Positions 20,283 through 29,395 of a stretch of DNA of 64,000 nucleotides are shown here, piece after piece. Location of the stretch: assembly GCF_005952805.1 (NCBI RefSeq), contig NZ_CP040709.1, positions 2,852,001 to 2,916,000 of the forward strand, written 5' to 3'. The position numbers and the translations under genes are program-made. Position 1 is the stretch's first letter, and each line of letters begins with the position of its first letter. The DNA comes from Inhella inkyongensis (GTDB taxonomy: Bacteria; Pseudomonadota; Gammaproteobacteria; Burkholderiales; Burkholderiaceae_C). The notes under the pieces were generated by a model. The model saw only the letters and a list, made by a program, of their open reading frames with translations, was not told the origin of the DNA and did no database searches.

Positions 20283-21055
20283 TCGAATCGACCACCTCGG
20301 TAAGCCTCGGCCTCGGCCGACTGCGGGAACTCACGCAGCAGACGCTGCCCCCACTCCGTGACACCCAGGCGATTGGCCAAGCGATGTTCGATGCGGGTGG
20401 CCAGCCACAGGCTCTGCGGGCTGCGCAGTTCATCCTTGCCGTTGACGCGCGCCACATAGAAGCGCGCACGGTCGTACTGGCGTGCCTGCAACAGCACATC
20501 GGCCAGACTTTGGCTGACAACGGGGTTGCCGGGGTCCAGCTCAAACGCACGCATCAGGCTGCGCTCGGCCTGCTCCAGGCGCTCGGCGCGTTGCTCGCAA
20601 ACACCCTTGGCCAACCAGGTGCGAGCTGGCGCCCGATAGTTGGTTTGCGCCAGCGCCTCATCAAACCGGGCGCTGGCCGGCCCCCACTGCTTGAGCTGGC
20701 AGTGATACCAACCCAGGTTGTGCAGGGTGTCGGCGTCATTAGGGTAGAGCGCGAGCGTGCGGCGGAAACCCTCTTCGGCCGCGGCATGCTCGCCCATGCC
20801 GGCCAGGATCAGCGCCCGCAAGTTCAAGCCTTCGCGGCTGTCCGGCTTCAACTGCAGGGCCTGCTTCACCTCGTCGAGCGCAATGTTGTACTGCCCGCGG
20901 GCCAGGTAGCCACCGGCCAGCTCAATGCGCATGGCCGAGCGCCGCTCGGCCTCGTTGGCATCCAGGTCGGTGCGCGGGTCCGCAGGGCGGGCGCCCTGCT
21001 GGGCACAGGCCGAGAGCAACAGGATCAAACCGGCAAGGACAAACCCACGCTTCAT
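20279..21055 (-). CDS. pilW: Type IV pilus biogenesis/stability lipoprotein PilW (PilF)
   Basis: Outer-membrane lipoprotein pilotin for the PilQ secretin. The 258-residue protein starts with MKRGFVLAGLILLLSAC, a signal peptide with lipobox, and continues with tetratricopeptide repeats (for example DADTLHNLGWYHCQLKQWG and APARTWLAKGVCEQRAERLEQAERSL). The longer ORF to 21133 was rejected because it starts before the signal peptide. Linked to rlmN upstream and rodZ downstream, the standard order. No other pilus genes are in the window. Confidence 0.9.
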   Translation of the reverse strand: MKRGFVLAGLILLLSACAQQGARPADPRTDLDANEAERRSAMRIELAGGYLARGQYNIALDEVKQALQLKPDSREGLNLRALILAGMGEHAAAEEGFRRTLALYPNDADTLHNLGWYHCQLKQWGPASARFDEALAQTNYRAPARTWLAKGVCEQRAERLEQAERSLMRAFELDPGNPVVSQSLADVLLQARQYDRARFYVARVNGKDELRSPQSLWLATRIEHRLANRLGVTEWGQRLLREFPQSAEAEAYRGGRFE

Positions 21056-21089
21056 GGCAATCAACCCGAAAAGGATGAAAAAACGCGCC

Positions 21090-22298
21090 TCACTCGGGGG
21101 CGCGAACGCGACGATGGACCACCACGGGCGCACGCGTCATGCGCTGCTCGGCCCGGGTGCGATCTTGCACTTCACCGGCCAATTGGCCGCAGGCGGCATC
21201 GATGTCATCACCGCGCGTCTTGCGCACCGTGGTGACGATGCCGGCCTGGATCAACACCTCGGCAAAGGCCATCACCCGCTCACGCGGACTCTTCTTGAGG
21301 CCCGACTGCGGGAAGGGGTTGAAGGGGATGAGATTGAGCTTGCAAGGGATGCCTGAGCCCCCAAGGTCGCTAGCCGGCGCCCGCCCCCCCAAGGGGGAGC
21401 TCGCCGACTTGGGGCGGCCCGGCGTCGGCGTGCCCTTTAGCAGCTTGACCAGTTGGGCCGCTTGCTCGGGAGCGTCATTGACGCCATCCAGCATGCAGTA
21501 TTCAAAGGTGATGAAGTCGCGCGGCGCCCGCTCCAGATAGCGCCGGCACGATTCCAGCAACTCGGCGATCGGGTACTTCTTGTTGAGCGGCACCAGTTGG
21601 TCGCGCAGCGCGTCATCGGGGGCGTGCAGAGACACGGCCAGCGCAGCCGGGCAGTCCTCGCGCAGGCGGTCGATCATGGGCACCACGCCCGAAGTCGAGA
21701 CCGTCACCCGACGGCGCGACAGGCCATAGCCATGGTCGTCCAGGAAGATGCGCAGGGCCGGCACCAAGGCGCCGTAGTTCTGCAGCGGCTCGCCCATGCC
21801 CATCATGACGATGTTGCTGATCACACGGCCACTGCTCTCACGGCTCTTGCCCTCGGCTCGCAGCGTGTGCTCAACGAACCAAAGCTGGGCCACGATTTCC
21901 GCCGTGCTCAGATTGCGACTGAAGCCCTGATGCCCGGTGGAGCAAAAGCGGCAACCTACGGCACAACCAGCCTGGGAGGAAATGCACAGGGTGGCGCGGT
22001 CGTCCTCGGGGATGTAGACGGACTCCACGGCATCGCCGTTGCCCACATCAAAAAGCCACTTGATGGTGCCGTCGGCCGAGCGCTGCTCGCTCAGCACCTT
22101 CAGGGCGGTGACCTCGGCCACCCCGGCGAGCTTGTCGCGCAGGGACTTGGCCAGGTCACTCATCTGCGCGAAGTCGGCGACTCCACGCTGATGAATCCAA
22201 CGAAAGAGCTGGACAGCGCGGAAGCGCTTTTCGCCCAGCCCCTCGCAAAAGGCAACCAAGCCCTCCAGGTCAAGCCCGAGCAGATTGGTTGCCGTCAT
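21090..22298 (-). CDS. rlmN: 23S rRNA/tRNA adenine-C2 methyltransferase RlmN with a 27-residue repeat-derived insertion
   Basis: Radical-SAM enzyme that methylates A2503 of 23S rRNA and A37 of some tRNAs. The 402 residues have the CxxxCxxC cluster motif (C112, C116, C119), C105 and the catalytic C370 in [14 protein letters not shown]105 and the cluster cysteines sit 13 positions below the E. coli numbering (118, 125, 129, 132), while C370 sits 15 above E. coli C355, so about 28 residues have been gained between them. The extra segment is residues 291-317, between KLLKGT and [11 protein letters not shown], encoded by a palindromic repeat. The frame is intact and all key cysteines are present, so the enzyme may still work. 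Confidence 0.95.
   Translation of the reverse strand: MTATNLLGLDLEGLVAFCEGLGEKRFRAVQLFRWIHQRGVADFAQMSDLAKSLRDKLAGVAEVTALKVLSEQRSADGTIKWLFDVGNGDAVESVYIPEDDRATLCISSQAGCAVGCRFCSTGHQGFSRNLSTAEIVAQLWFVEHTLRAEGKSRESSGRVISNIVMMGMGEPLQNYGALVPALRIFLDDHGYGLSRRRVTVSTSGVVPMIDRLREDCPAALAVSLHAPDDALRDQLVPLNKKYPIAELLESCRRYLERAPRDFITFEYCMLDGVNDAPEQAAQLVKLLKGTPTPGRPKSASSPLGGRAPASDLGGSGIPCKLNLIPFNPFPQSGLKKSPRERVMAFAEVLIQAGIVTTVRKTRGDDIDAACGQLAGEVQDRTRAEQRMTRAPVVVHRRVRAPE
21348..21428 (-). repeat. Palindromic dispersed-repeat-like element inserted in frame in rlmN
   Basis: This 81 bp block encodes the extra residues 291-317 of RlmN. It is GC-rich and folds as an imperfect palindrome: an outer pair GCCCCCAAGGTCGCTAGC with GCTCGCCGACTTGGGGC, and a small inner pair of C-run and G-run (around 21384-21398). 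TGCC occurs just at both edges, like a short target duplication. From memory it resembles the CCCCAAG...CTTGGGG palindromic repeats that are scattered between genes in Burkholderiales genomes; a database comparison was not possible. Length is a multiple of three and contains no stop in the rlmN frame. Confidence 0.75.
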
Positions 22299-22302
22299 CG
22301 CT

Positions 22303-22728
22303 TCAGCGGCTGTACACCTGCATGCCGGGGAAGAAGAAGGCCACTTCTTGAGCGGCCGTCTCGGCGGCGTCCGAACCGTGCACGGCGTTGGCGTCGATGC
22401 TGTCGGCGAAGTCGGCGCGGATGGTGCCCTTCTCGGCCTTCTTGGGGTCGGTGGCGCCCATCAGTTCACGGTTCTTCAGGATGGCGTTCTCGCCTTCCAG
22501 CACTTGGATCATGACCGGGCCGGAAACCATGAAGTTCACCAGGTCATTGAAGAAAGGACGGGCCTTGTGGACGCCGTAGAAGGCTTCGGCTTCAGCGCGC
22601 GACAACTGCACCAGCTTGGCGGCGGCGATCTTCAGGCCAGCGCCTTCGAAGCGGGCCAGGATTTGACCAACCACGTTCTTGGCAACGGCGTCGGGCTTGA
22701 TGATGGACAGGGTACGTTCGATGGCCAT
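22303..22728 (-). CDS. ndk: Nucleoside diphosphate kinase
   Basis: Transfers the gamma-phosphate of ATP to nucleoside diphosphates. The 141-residue protein has the typical opening [15 protein letters not shown] and the active-site histidine in [12 protein letters not shown] near residue 117. AGGAG lies seven bases upstream of the ATG at 22728. It is four bases from rlmN, so ndk-rlmN-pilW-rodZ-ispG-hisS are probably one long transcription unit. Confidence 0.97.
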   Translation of the reverse strand: MAIERTLSIIKPDAVAKNVVGQILARFEGAGLKIAAAKLVQLSRAEAEAFYGVHKARPFFNDLVNFMVSGPVMIQVLEGENAILKNRELMGATDPKKAEKGTIRADFADSIDANAVHGSDAAETAAQEVAFFFPGMQVYSR

Positions 22729-22818
22729 GGGTTTCTCCTAGTACTGGCTAGACGGCAAAGCCCGCGATTGTAGGCGCAGGCGGGTGTCAATCCGGTGATG
22801 CGACGGCTCTAGACCGCA

Positions 22819-24558
22819 TCAACGGCGGCGCTTACCGCCGCCCTTGTGTCCACCGCCGCCGCCCCCGCCGCTACGGCGGTGGAAGCTGTCGGCACCGATA
22901 TAGCCAACCGAGGTCTGCATCGGATCCGGCTCGCGCGGACCACCGCCACGGCCGCCGCGCGGTGCGTCGCGATCCGGCGCGCTGCCACCATGACCAAAGC
23001 CCTGCGGGAAGCCACGCTTGCTCTTGGCAAAGCGACGGTCAAAGGTCTGCTCCAGCGGGTTGACGTTGTGCGGGATGAAATCGTCGTCATCGTCCAAGCG
23101 AGGCCGCGCCTCGCCCGGCTGACGCTGAGGACGCTCCGGGCGCTCGAAGCGGTCCGGGCGATCCTGGCGCTCTGGGCGTCCATCCCGCCCCTCGGGGCGC
23201 GGCCCACGCTCGCGTCGCGCCTCGTTCGAGCCGCGTTCCGGCCGCGCGCCCTTGGCGCCACGGCCGTCGTTACGCCCGTCGCCACGACCTTCACGATCGC
23301 CTCGATCACCGCGATCACCCCGCCCTTCACCCTGCCCCGGCTGGGCCAGACGGCGAATGGTCTTGACGTCAAAACCGTTGAGCTCCACCCACACGCCGCG
23401 CTTGAGGCCATGCGGCAGCACCACATTGGCATAGCGCACACGGATCAGGCGGCTGACGGTCAACCCCACCGTATCGAAAAGCTTGCGCACTTCGCGGTTG
23501 CGACCCTCGGTGATGACGACGCGGTACCAGCGATTCACCCCCTCGCCGCCCACGCTCTCGATGCTCTTGAAAGCCGCCGTCTGGCCATCAACCTCCACAC
23601 CCGACAGGAGCTTGGCTTTGGACTCATCGTCCAGCTGGCCCAGCACCCGCACTGCGTACTCACGCTCAACACCGAAACGCGGATGCATCAACTGGTTGGC
23701 CAAATCACCCGAGTTGGTGAACAGCAGCAGGCCTTCGGTGTTGATGTCCAGACGACCCACCGACAGCCACTTCCCCATCTGGAGCTTGGGCAGCGTGCGG
23801 AACACCGTAGGACGACCCTCGGGGTCGTTGAAGGTGACGATCTCGCCCACCGGCTTGTGATAGGCCAGCATGCGTGGCAGCGGCGGCGCGATGCGAATCT
23901 TGACCGGCTTGCCATTGACCGCCACGCGGTCACCCCAGGACACGCGCTGGCCGATATGGGCCGGCTCACCATTGACCTCAATCTTGCCTTCGGCAATCCA
24001 AGCCTCGATATCGCGCCGCGAGCCAATGCCCGATTGGGCCAGCACCTTTTGCAGCTTGGGCGCGTCGGCTTCAGCCGCCAGCACCCGCTTGTCGGGCTCG
24101 GCCGCGGCCTGGACGGGCTCACCCACTTCGGTCGGTGCCGAATCGCCTTCGGCGAACAACTCGGCCAGGCGCGCCTCCAGTGCGGCTGCGGCTTGGTCGG
24201 CCTGCAACACCAGACTGGGGCCCGCATCCTCACGAGCCCCTGCGGGCGAAGCCTCGGCCGCCTCCACCGGTTCTTGAATCGCCTTCGGAGCCTCGGTCGC
24301 CGGCAGGGCTTCTTGAACCGCCGACGCCTCCTCCATCACGGGTGCAGCCGCAGGCTTGCGTCGCCGCGCGGGCTTACGCACCTCAGCAACCTCGGCCACC
24401 TCGGCGGGACCCTCAGTCGCCGACGGCTCCTGCTGCGATGCCGAGACTTCGGGCACGCTGCTCACGTCCGCGACAGCCGGCGCCTTGGCGCGTGGGCTGC
24501 GGCGACGCGGCTTGACGGGCGATTCTTCGGCGGGCGCGGGGTTCTGCTCGTCGCTCAT
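22819..24558 (-). CDS. rluB: RluB-type 23S rRNA pseudouridine synthase with long low-complexity tails
   Basis: RsuA-family pseudouridine synthase; RluB modifies U2605 of 23S rRNA. The 579 residues consist of an Ala/Pro/Glu-rich N-terminal region (about 1-165), an S4 RNA-binding domain ([21 protein letters not shown]), the catalytic domain with the aspartate in [15 protein letters not shown], and a C-terminal tail of about 180 residues made of [23 protein letters not shown] and poly-Gly/Lys/Arg stretches. The core is about 235 residues, so more than half of the protein is low complexity. The start overlaps the scpB stop (ATGA). Confidence 0.88.
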   Translation of the reverse strand: MSDEQNPAPAEESPVKPRRRSPRAKAPAVADVSSVPEVSASQQEPSATEGPAEVAEVAEVRKPARRRKPAAAPVMEEASAVQEALPATEAPKAIQEPVEAAEASPAGAREDAGPSLVLQADQAAAALEARLAELFAEGDSAPTEVGEPVQAAAEPDKRVLAAEADAPKLQKVLAQSGIGSRRDIEAWIAEGKIEVNGEPAHIGQRVSWGDRVAVNGKPVKIRIAPPLPRMLAYHKPVGEIVTFNDPEGRPTVFRTLPKLQMGKWLSVGRLDINTEGLLLFTNSGDLANQLMHPRFGVEREYAVRVLGQLDDESKAKLLSGVEVDGQTAAFKSIESVGGEGVNRWYRVVITEGRNREVRKLFDTVGLTVSRLIRVRYANVVLPHGLKRGVWVELNGFDVKTIRRLAQPGQGEGRGDRGDRGDREGRGDGRNDGRGAKGARPERGSNEARRERGPRPEGRDGRPERQDRPDRFERPERPQRQPGEARPRLDDDDDFIPHNVNPLEQTFDRRFAKSKRGFPQGFGHGGSAPDRDAPRGGRGGGPREPDPMQTSVGYIGADSFHRRSGGGGGGGHKGGGKRRR

Positions 24559-25259
24559 GGTGTTTTCACTTCCAGGTCTTGCGGATTCAAGGGCTCGGCG
24601 GAGTCCGGCTCAGCGGTTTGCTCCTGCGCGGCCCCTTGAGGGGCAGCCGACTCAGTCGGCGGGTTGATCGGGCTCATGCCATCCGCCGCGGCGACTGCCT
24701 CGGCTTCGGCCAACAAACTCACCTGCTCGGGGGCCAATTCGGGCAGGGCAAATCCTTCCAGGGCCGGCAACTCATCCAGGCCGCGCAGCCCCAGATCAGC
24801 CAGAAACTGACGCGTCGTGGCAAACAGGGCCGGGCGGCCCGGCGCTTCACGATGGCCGATGGACTCGACCCAGCCGCGGTCCTCGAGTTGGCGCATGATT
24901 TGCGCGCTCACCACCACACCGCGAATGTCCTCAATATCGCCTCGCGTCACCGGCTGCCTGTAGGCAATGACCGCCAAGGTTTCCATTGCCGCCCGCGAGT
25001 AGCGTTGCGGCCGTTCGGGGTGCAGTCGCTCCAGGTGCGGGCGCAGCGCCAGGCGCGTCTGGAAACGCCACCCCTGCGCCAACTCCCGCAGCTCCAAGCC
25101 ACGATCCGCCCAGTCCTGCTGCAGTTCGCGCAGCAAAGCCAGCAACGACTCGCGCTGCATTTCGCCACCCAACAACTGCTGCATGTCTTTGAGCGTCATC
25201 GCCTGAGCCGCGCACAAGAGCGCCGCCTCCAGGATGGATTTCGCTTCACACGCCTGCAT
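24555..25259 (-). CDS. scpB: Segregation and condensation protein B
   Basis: Winged-helix partner of ScpA and SMC in chromosome condensation. The 234-residue product has the ScpB hallmarks [36 protein letters not shown] and [23 protein letters not shown], followed by a disordered Pro/Ala/Glu tail. It overlaps rluB by four bases, and this scpB-rluB pairing is common. No scpA is visible next to it. Confidence 0.93.
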   Translation of the reverse strand: MQACEAKSILEAALLCAAQAMTLKDMQQLLGGEMQRESLLALLRELQQDWADRGLELRELAQGWRFQTRLALRPHLERLHPERPQRYSRAAMETLAVIAYRQPVTRGDIEDIRGVVVSAQIMRQLEDRGWVESIGHREAPGRPALFATTRQFLADLGLRGLDELPALEGFALPELAPEQVSLLAEAEAVAAADGMSPINPPTESAAPQGAAQEQTAEPDSAEPLNPQDLEVKTP

Positions 25260-25443
25260 GCCTTCCTTCCAGGGTGCTGAGGGTCGTCACCCTCGCCTAA
25301 CTCAGGGGGCCTTGCCCCCGCTCCGGCGGCGGCCTCACGCGCGCCACCTCGAGGGCAGCAGGAAAATCATCTGCGCCCATTGGCCTCATACCGCTCGATC
25401 CGACCCAGCTCGGGACGCTCGGTCATCGCTGCGGCCGCGCATT
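25260..25443. other. Intergenic region between rluD and scpB
   Basis: This 184 bp gap follows the rluD stop and precedes scpB on the minus strand. It holds two small GC hairpins (GAGGGT/ACCCTC at about 25278-25293 and GGGGGC/GCCCCC at about 25302-25317) without T-runs, and a TAGAATGC sequence at the rluD stop (25446-25439, minus) that could be a -10 element. A possible 19-codon ORF lies in it but has no support. No stable RNA was recognised. Confidence 0.4.
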
Positions 25444-26451
25444 CTAGTGCCTTGGCGCAAGCGGCTCGATCGGCGCCCCCAGAAGCTCCAGCGCCGCCTG
25501 CTGCAGATCCAAGGGCGGCGGCGCGATCCAGCTCATGTGCACTCCCGTCTGCGGGTGGCACAGACTCAAGCGCGCCGCATGCAAGCCCTGCCGGGACAAC
25601 CCTCCTTGCGCCCGCCCGCCGTACAGCACATCACCCACCAACGGATGCCCGCGATGCGCCGCATGCACCCGAATCTGATGCGTGCGGCCACTGTGCAACT
25701 GGCAATGCAAGAGGCTCTGTGCCGCGCCAACCCGCAGCGGATCGAAATCCGTGCGAGCCTCCTTGCCCTGACTACTCACAGCCATGCGGGTGCGCACGCG
25801 TGTGTCGCGTCCAATCGGCGCGTCGACACTGAAAGCCGCCTCAACCCGGCCATGGCACAGCGCCAGATATTCCCGCTTGACAGTGCGCGCGGCCAACTGC
25901 GCCACCAGATCGTGATAGGCCGCCAAGCTCTTGGCCACTACCATCAGCCCAGTGGTGTCCTTGTCCAATCGATGCACGATGCCCGCCCTGGGCAATTGCG
26001 CTGCCCCGGCATGGTGAGCCAATAAGGCATTCAGCACCGTACCCGACCAGTTTCCCGCGGCGGGGTGCACCACCCAACCCGCCGGCTTGTTCATCACCAG
26101 CAAGGTATCGTCCTCAAACACACGGTCAATGGGCAAAGCCTCAGGCTCAAAAGGCACTGCATGCTGCGGCAGGCGCCAGCTCACCTCCGCCAGTTGCCCA
26201 GGCCGCAAGCGCCGCGAGGCCGAACTGCAGACCACCCCCTCCAGTCGCACCGCCCCCGCCTCAATCAGCTGCTGAGCATGCGAGCGTGAATAGCCTGGGT
26301 AGAGGCTGACCAGCCATTGGTCCAGACGCAGACCCATCGCGTCGACCGGCACCCGGCCGCTCCAATCCTGGGGGCCAGCCCCCTCACCCAGCACCTCGTC
26401 CGAGTCGTCCGAGAGTGCCTCGACATCGCTTCCTATAATTCCCGTTCCCAT
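25444..26451 (-). CDS. rluD: 23S rRNA pseudouridine synthase RluD
   Basis: Forms pseudouridines 1911, 1915 and 1917 in helix 69 of 23S rRNA. The 335-residue protein has an S4 domain (LDQWLVSLYPGYSRSHAQQLIEAGAVRLEG) and the RluA-family core with the catalytic aspartate in GIVHRLDKDTTGLMVVAK, plus HSGRTHQIRVHAAHRGHPLVGD. The start at 26451 gives an acidic N-terminus of about 35 residues before the S4 domain; the ORF reaching 26859 runs through bamD and is rejected. It is divergent from bamD, an arrangement common in beta- and gammaproteobacteria. Confidence 0.94.
   Translation of the reverse strand: MGTGIIGSDVEALSDDSDEVLGEGAGPQDWSGRVPVDAMGLRLDQWLVSLYPGYSRSHAQQLIEAGAVRLEGVVCSSASRRLRPGQLAEVSWRLPQHAVPFEPEALPIDRVFEDDTLLVMNKPAGWVVHPAAGNWSGTVLNALLAHHAGAAQLPRAGIVHRLDKDTTGLMVVAKSLAAYHDLVAQLAARTVKREYLALCHGRVEAAFSVDAPIGRDTRVRTRMAVSSQGKEARTDFDPLRVGAAQSLLHCQLHSGRTHQIRVHAAHRGHPLVGDVLYGGRAQGGLSRQGLHAARLSLCHPQTGVHMSWIAPPPLDLQQAALELLGAPIEPLAPRH
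26434..26439 (+). promoter_or_regulatory. Candidate -10 element of bamD
   Basis: A perfect TATAAT lies 137 bases before the bamD ATG, inside the first codons of the opposing rluD gene. No recognisable -35 hexamer is found 16-18 bases upstream. Its consensus match in such GC-rich DNA makes a promoter plausible. Confidence 0.45.
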
Positions 26452-26575
26452 TCGTGAACCGGCCTCCCGCCCTTCAATGCCATTTCTGAGTTTTCGCGTT
26501 GCCTCGCAACGCCGCGCCATGGGCGCCTGCGATGTTTCCGCATCGACCTTGCCACTCAGCCGGACGTGGCCTCGC

Positions 26576-27364
26576 ATGAAGCGGTGGGCCGGCGCGGCGG
26601 CCCTGGGCCTGCTCGCAGCCTGCGGCAGCACCGTCAAGGATGACCCCAACTCCCAGGCCAGCCTTGACAAATTGTATGTAGAGGCCAAGGAAGAGCTGAG
26701 CACCGGGGCATACGAACGCGCCATCAAGCTGCTGGAACGCGTGGAAGGCCGCGCCGCCGGCACCGTGATGGCCCAGCAAGCTATGCTGGAAATGGCCTGG
26801 GCGCAGCACCGCAGCGGCGAAAAGGCCCAGGCGCTCTCCACGCTGGATCGCTTCATCAAGCTCCACCCCTCCAGCGCCGGCCTGGACTACGCGCTGTACC
26901 TGAAGGGCCTGGTCAACTTCAATGAGGACCTGGGCTTCTTCGGACGCTTTGCCGGTCAGGATATTTCGGAGCGCGATCAGCAGGCCTCGCGTGATGCACT
27001 GCAAGCGTTTCGCGAATTGGTCGAGCGCTTCCCGCAATCGCGCTACAGCGAAGACAGCCGCATCCGCATTGACTTCATCACCAACATGCTTGCGCGCCAC
27101 GAAGTCCATGTCGCGCGCTACTACTACCAGCGTGGCGCATATGTGGCTGCGGCCAGCCGCGCCCAGACGGCGGTGACGGACTACCAGTACGCCCCCGCAA
27201 CCGAAGAGGCGCTGCACCTTTTGGCACAAAGCTACGAACAGCTGAAGCTGACGGCGCTGCGCGACGATGCGCTGCGCGTGCTGCGCAAGAGCTACCCGAG
27301 CAGCCAGTATTTGCCCGGCAACGAGCCGCCGGCTCGAAGCTGGTGGCAGTTCTGGCGCTCTTGA
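26576..27364 (+). CDS. bamD: Outer-membrane assembly lipoprotein BamD
   Basis: Essential lipoprotein of the BAM complex. The mature start is set by the signal peptide MKRWAGAAALGLLAACGS, whose lipobox LLAAC marks the lipidated cysteine; the longer ORF from 26477 would place 33 extra residues before it. The 262-residue product has TPR repeats typical of BamD (YVEAKEELSTGAYERAIKLLE, GLDYALYLKGLVNF, RFPQSRYSEDSRIRIDFITNMLARHE). It is divergent from rluD. A GC hairpin lies just after the stop (27364-27390) but has no T-run. Confidence 0.94.
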   Translation: MKRWAGAAALGLLAACGSTVKDDPNSQASLDKLYVEAKEELSTGAYERAIKLLERVEGRAAGTVMAQQAMLEMAWAQHRSGEKAQALSTLDRFIKLHPSSAGLDYALYLKGLVNFNEDLGFFGRFAGQDISERDQQASRDALQAFRELVERFPQSRYSEDSRIRIDFITNMLARHEVHVARYYYQRGAYVAAASRAQTAVTDYQYAPATEEALHLLAQSYEQLKLTALRDDALRVLRKSYPSSQYLPGNEPPARSWWQFWRS

Positions 27365-27445
27365 GCCCCCACGGATGCGGTGGGCGCTCACATTTATCCA
27401 CCGATTGATGGCGGTTTTCGCGCCATTGCGACCTAGGATGCCCTG

Positions 27446-28243
27446 ATGGCCATCCCGCCCCGCAGCACCAAACCCGTCCATCGCCCGGTGGCGACCCACC
27501 GCTTGGTCGCAGCCACCGGCATTCACCGGGGCGACCGCCTGTACCAGCAGGATCAGGTTTGTGTGATCGCGCACCCGCAGGTCAGCGGCTCCATGCTGGC
27601 CCTGGTGGCAGACGGCATGGGCGGCAAGAGCGGCGGTCGAAAGGCGGCAGATCAGGTGGTCCTGACTGCCCAGCAGCTGTACGAGCGTCACTCGCCCTCG
27701 GAAGAGAGCCCGCAAGAGCTGCTACGCCAGCTGTGTGCAGAAGCTCACCTGATGATCAAGCTCACGGCCCTGTCCGCTGAGGAAGAACCCCACAGCACCC
27801 TCGCTGCGTTCTTGATTACCCCGGAGCGTCAGTGCTACTGGATCCACAGCGGCGACTCGCGCATCTTTCACTTTCGCGGCCCCACCCTCCTCAAGCGCAC
27901 ACTGGACCAGTCCTATGTGCAGCGCCTGATCAATGAGGGCACGTTGACCGAGGCCGAGGCAGCGGTGCATCCGCAGTCCAATCTGCTGACGGCTTGCCTG
28001 GGCACCGTTCAGGATCCCGAGCCCGTCGAAGCTGCGATCGGTGAGCTGGAAGTGGGTGATGTGCTGATGTGCTGCAGCGATGGCCTCTGGCACTACTTCA
28101 ACACGCGCGAACTCGGCATCGTGCTTCAGAGCCTGCCCCCGCGCGAGGCCGCCGAACTGCTGATCAACAAGGCGCGTCAGCGCGCGCAGGGCGGTGGCGA
28201 CAACCTGTCCCTGGCCATCGTCAAGATCGAAGCCGCCAGTTAA
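27446..28243 (+). CDS. PP2C-type serine/threonine protein phosphatase
   Basis: A 265-residue single-domain PPM phosphatase with the metal-binding motifs VADGMGGKSGG (residues 54-64), HSGDSRIFHFRG, CSDGLWHYF and GGDNLSLAIVKI. TAGGA lies seven bases upstream of the ATG. It removes phosphate from Ser/Thr residues of unknown target proteins. No protein kinase or FHA gene is in the window, so its partner is not identifiable here. It is convergent with the endopeptidase gene downstream and separated from bamD by 81 bp. Confidence 0.9.
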   Translation: MAIPPRSTKPVHRPVATHRLVAATGIHRGDRLYQQDQVCVIAHPQVSGSMLALVADGMGGKSGGRKAADQVVLTAQQLYERHSPSEESPQELLRQLCAEAHLMIKLTALSAEEEPHSTLAAFLITPERQCYWIHSGDSRIFHFRGPTLLKRTLDQSYVQRLINEGTLTEAEAAVHPQSNLLTACLGTVQDPEPVEAAIGELEVGDVLMCCSDGLWHYFNTRELGIVLQSLPPREAAELLINKARQRAQGGGDNLSLAIVKIEAAS

Positions 28244-28273
28244 GCGCTTGGCGGCGTAAGCGAGCAGACGGGC

Positions 28274-29293
28274 TCAGCCCGCCCGATGGGTGCTCAGCCA
28301 ACGACGCACACGTTCCGCGTCGCCAATCCGGCTGTACTTGCCAGCCGAATCCAGGAACACCAAGATCAGCTTGCGCCCGGCCATTTCGGCCTGCATCACC
28401 AGGCAGCGACCCGCTTCGGCGATATAGCCCGTCTTTTGCAGGCCAATATCCCAGGTCGGACTGCGCACCAAACCGTTGGTTGTACGGAACGCCATATCGC
28501 GCCGACCCACCCGAACCTTGTGCTCGGTCGACGTGGACAACTCCCGCAGCAGCGGCACTTCATAGGCCACCTTGACCAAACGTGCCAGATCACTGGCGCT
28601 GCTCTGGTTTGCGCTGGACAAGCCCGTCGGCTCCACATACCGCGTATCGGCCATTCCCAGTTGGCGCGCCTTCTGGTTCATGGCCGCCACAGCCGCCTGC
28701 AACCCACCGGGATAGTGACGGCCCAAGGCATTGGCAGCTCGGTTCTCACTGGACATCAAGGCCAAGTGCATCAACTCTCCACGAGTCAGCCGCGTGCCCA
28801 CAGCCAGGCGCGAGCCCGTATGCTTTTCGGTGTCGATGTCCTCGGACGAGATGGTCAACACCTCATCCAAATCCTGCTGCGCTTCACTAACCACCAGCGC
28901 AGTCATCAGCTTGGTGATGGAGGCGATGGGCAGCACGGCGGCCTCGTTCTTGGCCAGCAAGACCTCATTGGTCTCTTGGTCCATCACCAGTGCCACATTG
29001 GACTTGAGGTCCAGCGGGTCGTCGGTCCGATGCAAACCAGCCAATTGGCCATGCGTAGGCCGAGCCGGGATGATGGCTTGGCGCTGCGCGACCACCGCCT
29101 TGCGCTTAACGCTTGCCTTGCCCTTGACCGCCTTACGCGGCGCACTGGCCTTGGGCTTGGTCGTGCGAACTTGAATTTGCTGCTCGCTGCGTTTGGCCTC
29201 CTTCTTGGCTGCGGCATACACCGGAGCCAAGCCCAGGCTTGAGCCCCCCACAGCCAACGCCACCACAAAGCCCCACCAACGCAAACGCCGCAT
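28274..29293 (-). CDS. pbpG: D-alanyl-D-alanine endopeptidase (PBP7 family)
   Basis: Periplasmic penicillin-binding protein that cleaves peptidoglycan crosslinks. The 339-residue protein has a signal peptide (MRRLRWWGFVVALAVGG, cleavage near residue 27), a basic Lys/Ala linker (29-75), then the peptidase S11 domain with catalytic SITK (125-128), SEN (182-184) and KTG (287-289). The start at 29293 is set by the signal peptide; the 54 bases before it, read in frame from 29347, contain a terminator hairpin. It lies downstream of leuA on the same strand. Confidence 0.92.
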   Translation of the reverse strand: MRRLRWWGFVVALAVGGSSLGLAPVYAAAKKEAKRSEQQIQVRTTKPKASAPRKAVKGKASVKRKAVVAQRQAIIPARPTHGQLAGLHRTDDPLDLKSNVALVMDQETNEVLLAKNEAAVLPIASITKLMTALVVSEAQQDLDEVLTISSEDIDTEKHTGSRLAVGTRLTRGELMHLALMSSENRAANALGRHYPGGLQAAVAAMNQKARQLGMADTRYVEPTGLSSANQSSASDLARLVKVAYEVPLLRELSTSTEHKVRVGRRDMAFRTTNGLVRSPTWDIGLQKTGYIAEAGRCLVMQAEMAGRKLILVFLDSAGKYSRIGDAERVRRWLSTHRAG

Positions 29294-29303
29294 GCACTTC
29301 CCC

Positions 29304-29395
29304 AAAAACCAGGCCCCGAGTGTATCGAGGCCTGGCAATCTCAACAATCACAAGAACTTAGGTGAATATCTTGAGATTCAGGGTTAATCAGTAGC
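29304..29395 (-). terminator. leuA terminator and AT-rich upstream region of pbpG
   Basis: On the minus strand the hairpin CCAGGCC...GGCCTGG (29335-29309) is followed by five T residues and ends only about 11 bases before the pbpG ATG. Between leuA and this hairpin (29336-29395) is an AT-rich stretch with an 8 bp inverted repeat AATCTCAA/TTGAGATT (29337-29344 and 29371-29378), which could be an operator. Where pbpG transcription starts relative to the terminator is unclear. Confidence 0.5.

Noticed and set aside
22846..24639. A 597-codon open frame on the plus strand
   Set aside because: It is antisense to rluB, whose S4 and catalytic motifs are clear.
25300..25320. Possible second copy of the rlmN palindrome (GGGGGC/GCCCCC hairpin)
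   Set aside because: Only a short G/C-run hairpin is shared; the CCAAGG and CTTGGGG arms are missing.
25367..25561. Small ORFs after rluD
   Set aside because: They overlap the rluD end or have only about 19 codons without a ribosome binding site.
26477..26575. Longer bamD start
   Set aside because: It would place 33 residues before a normal lipoprotein signal peptide.
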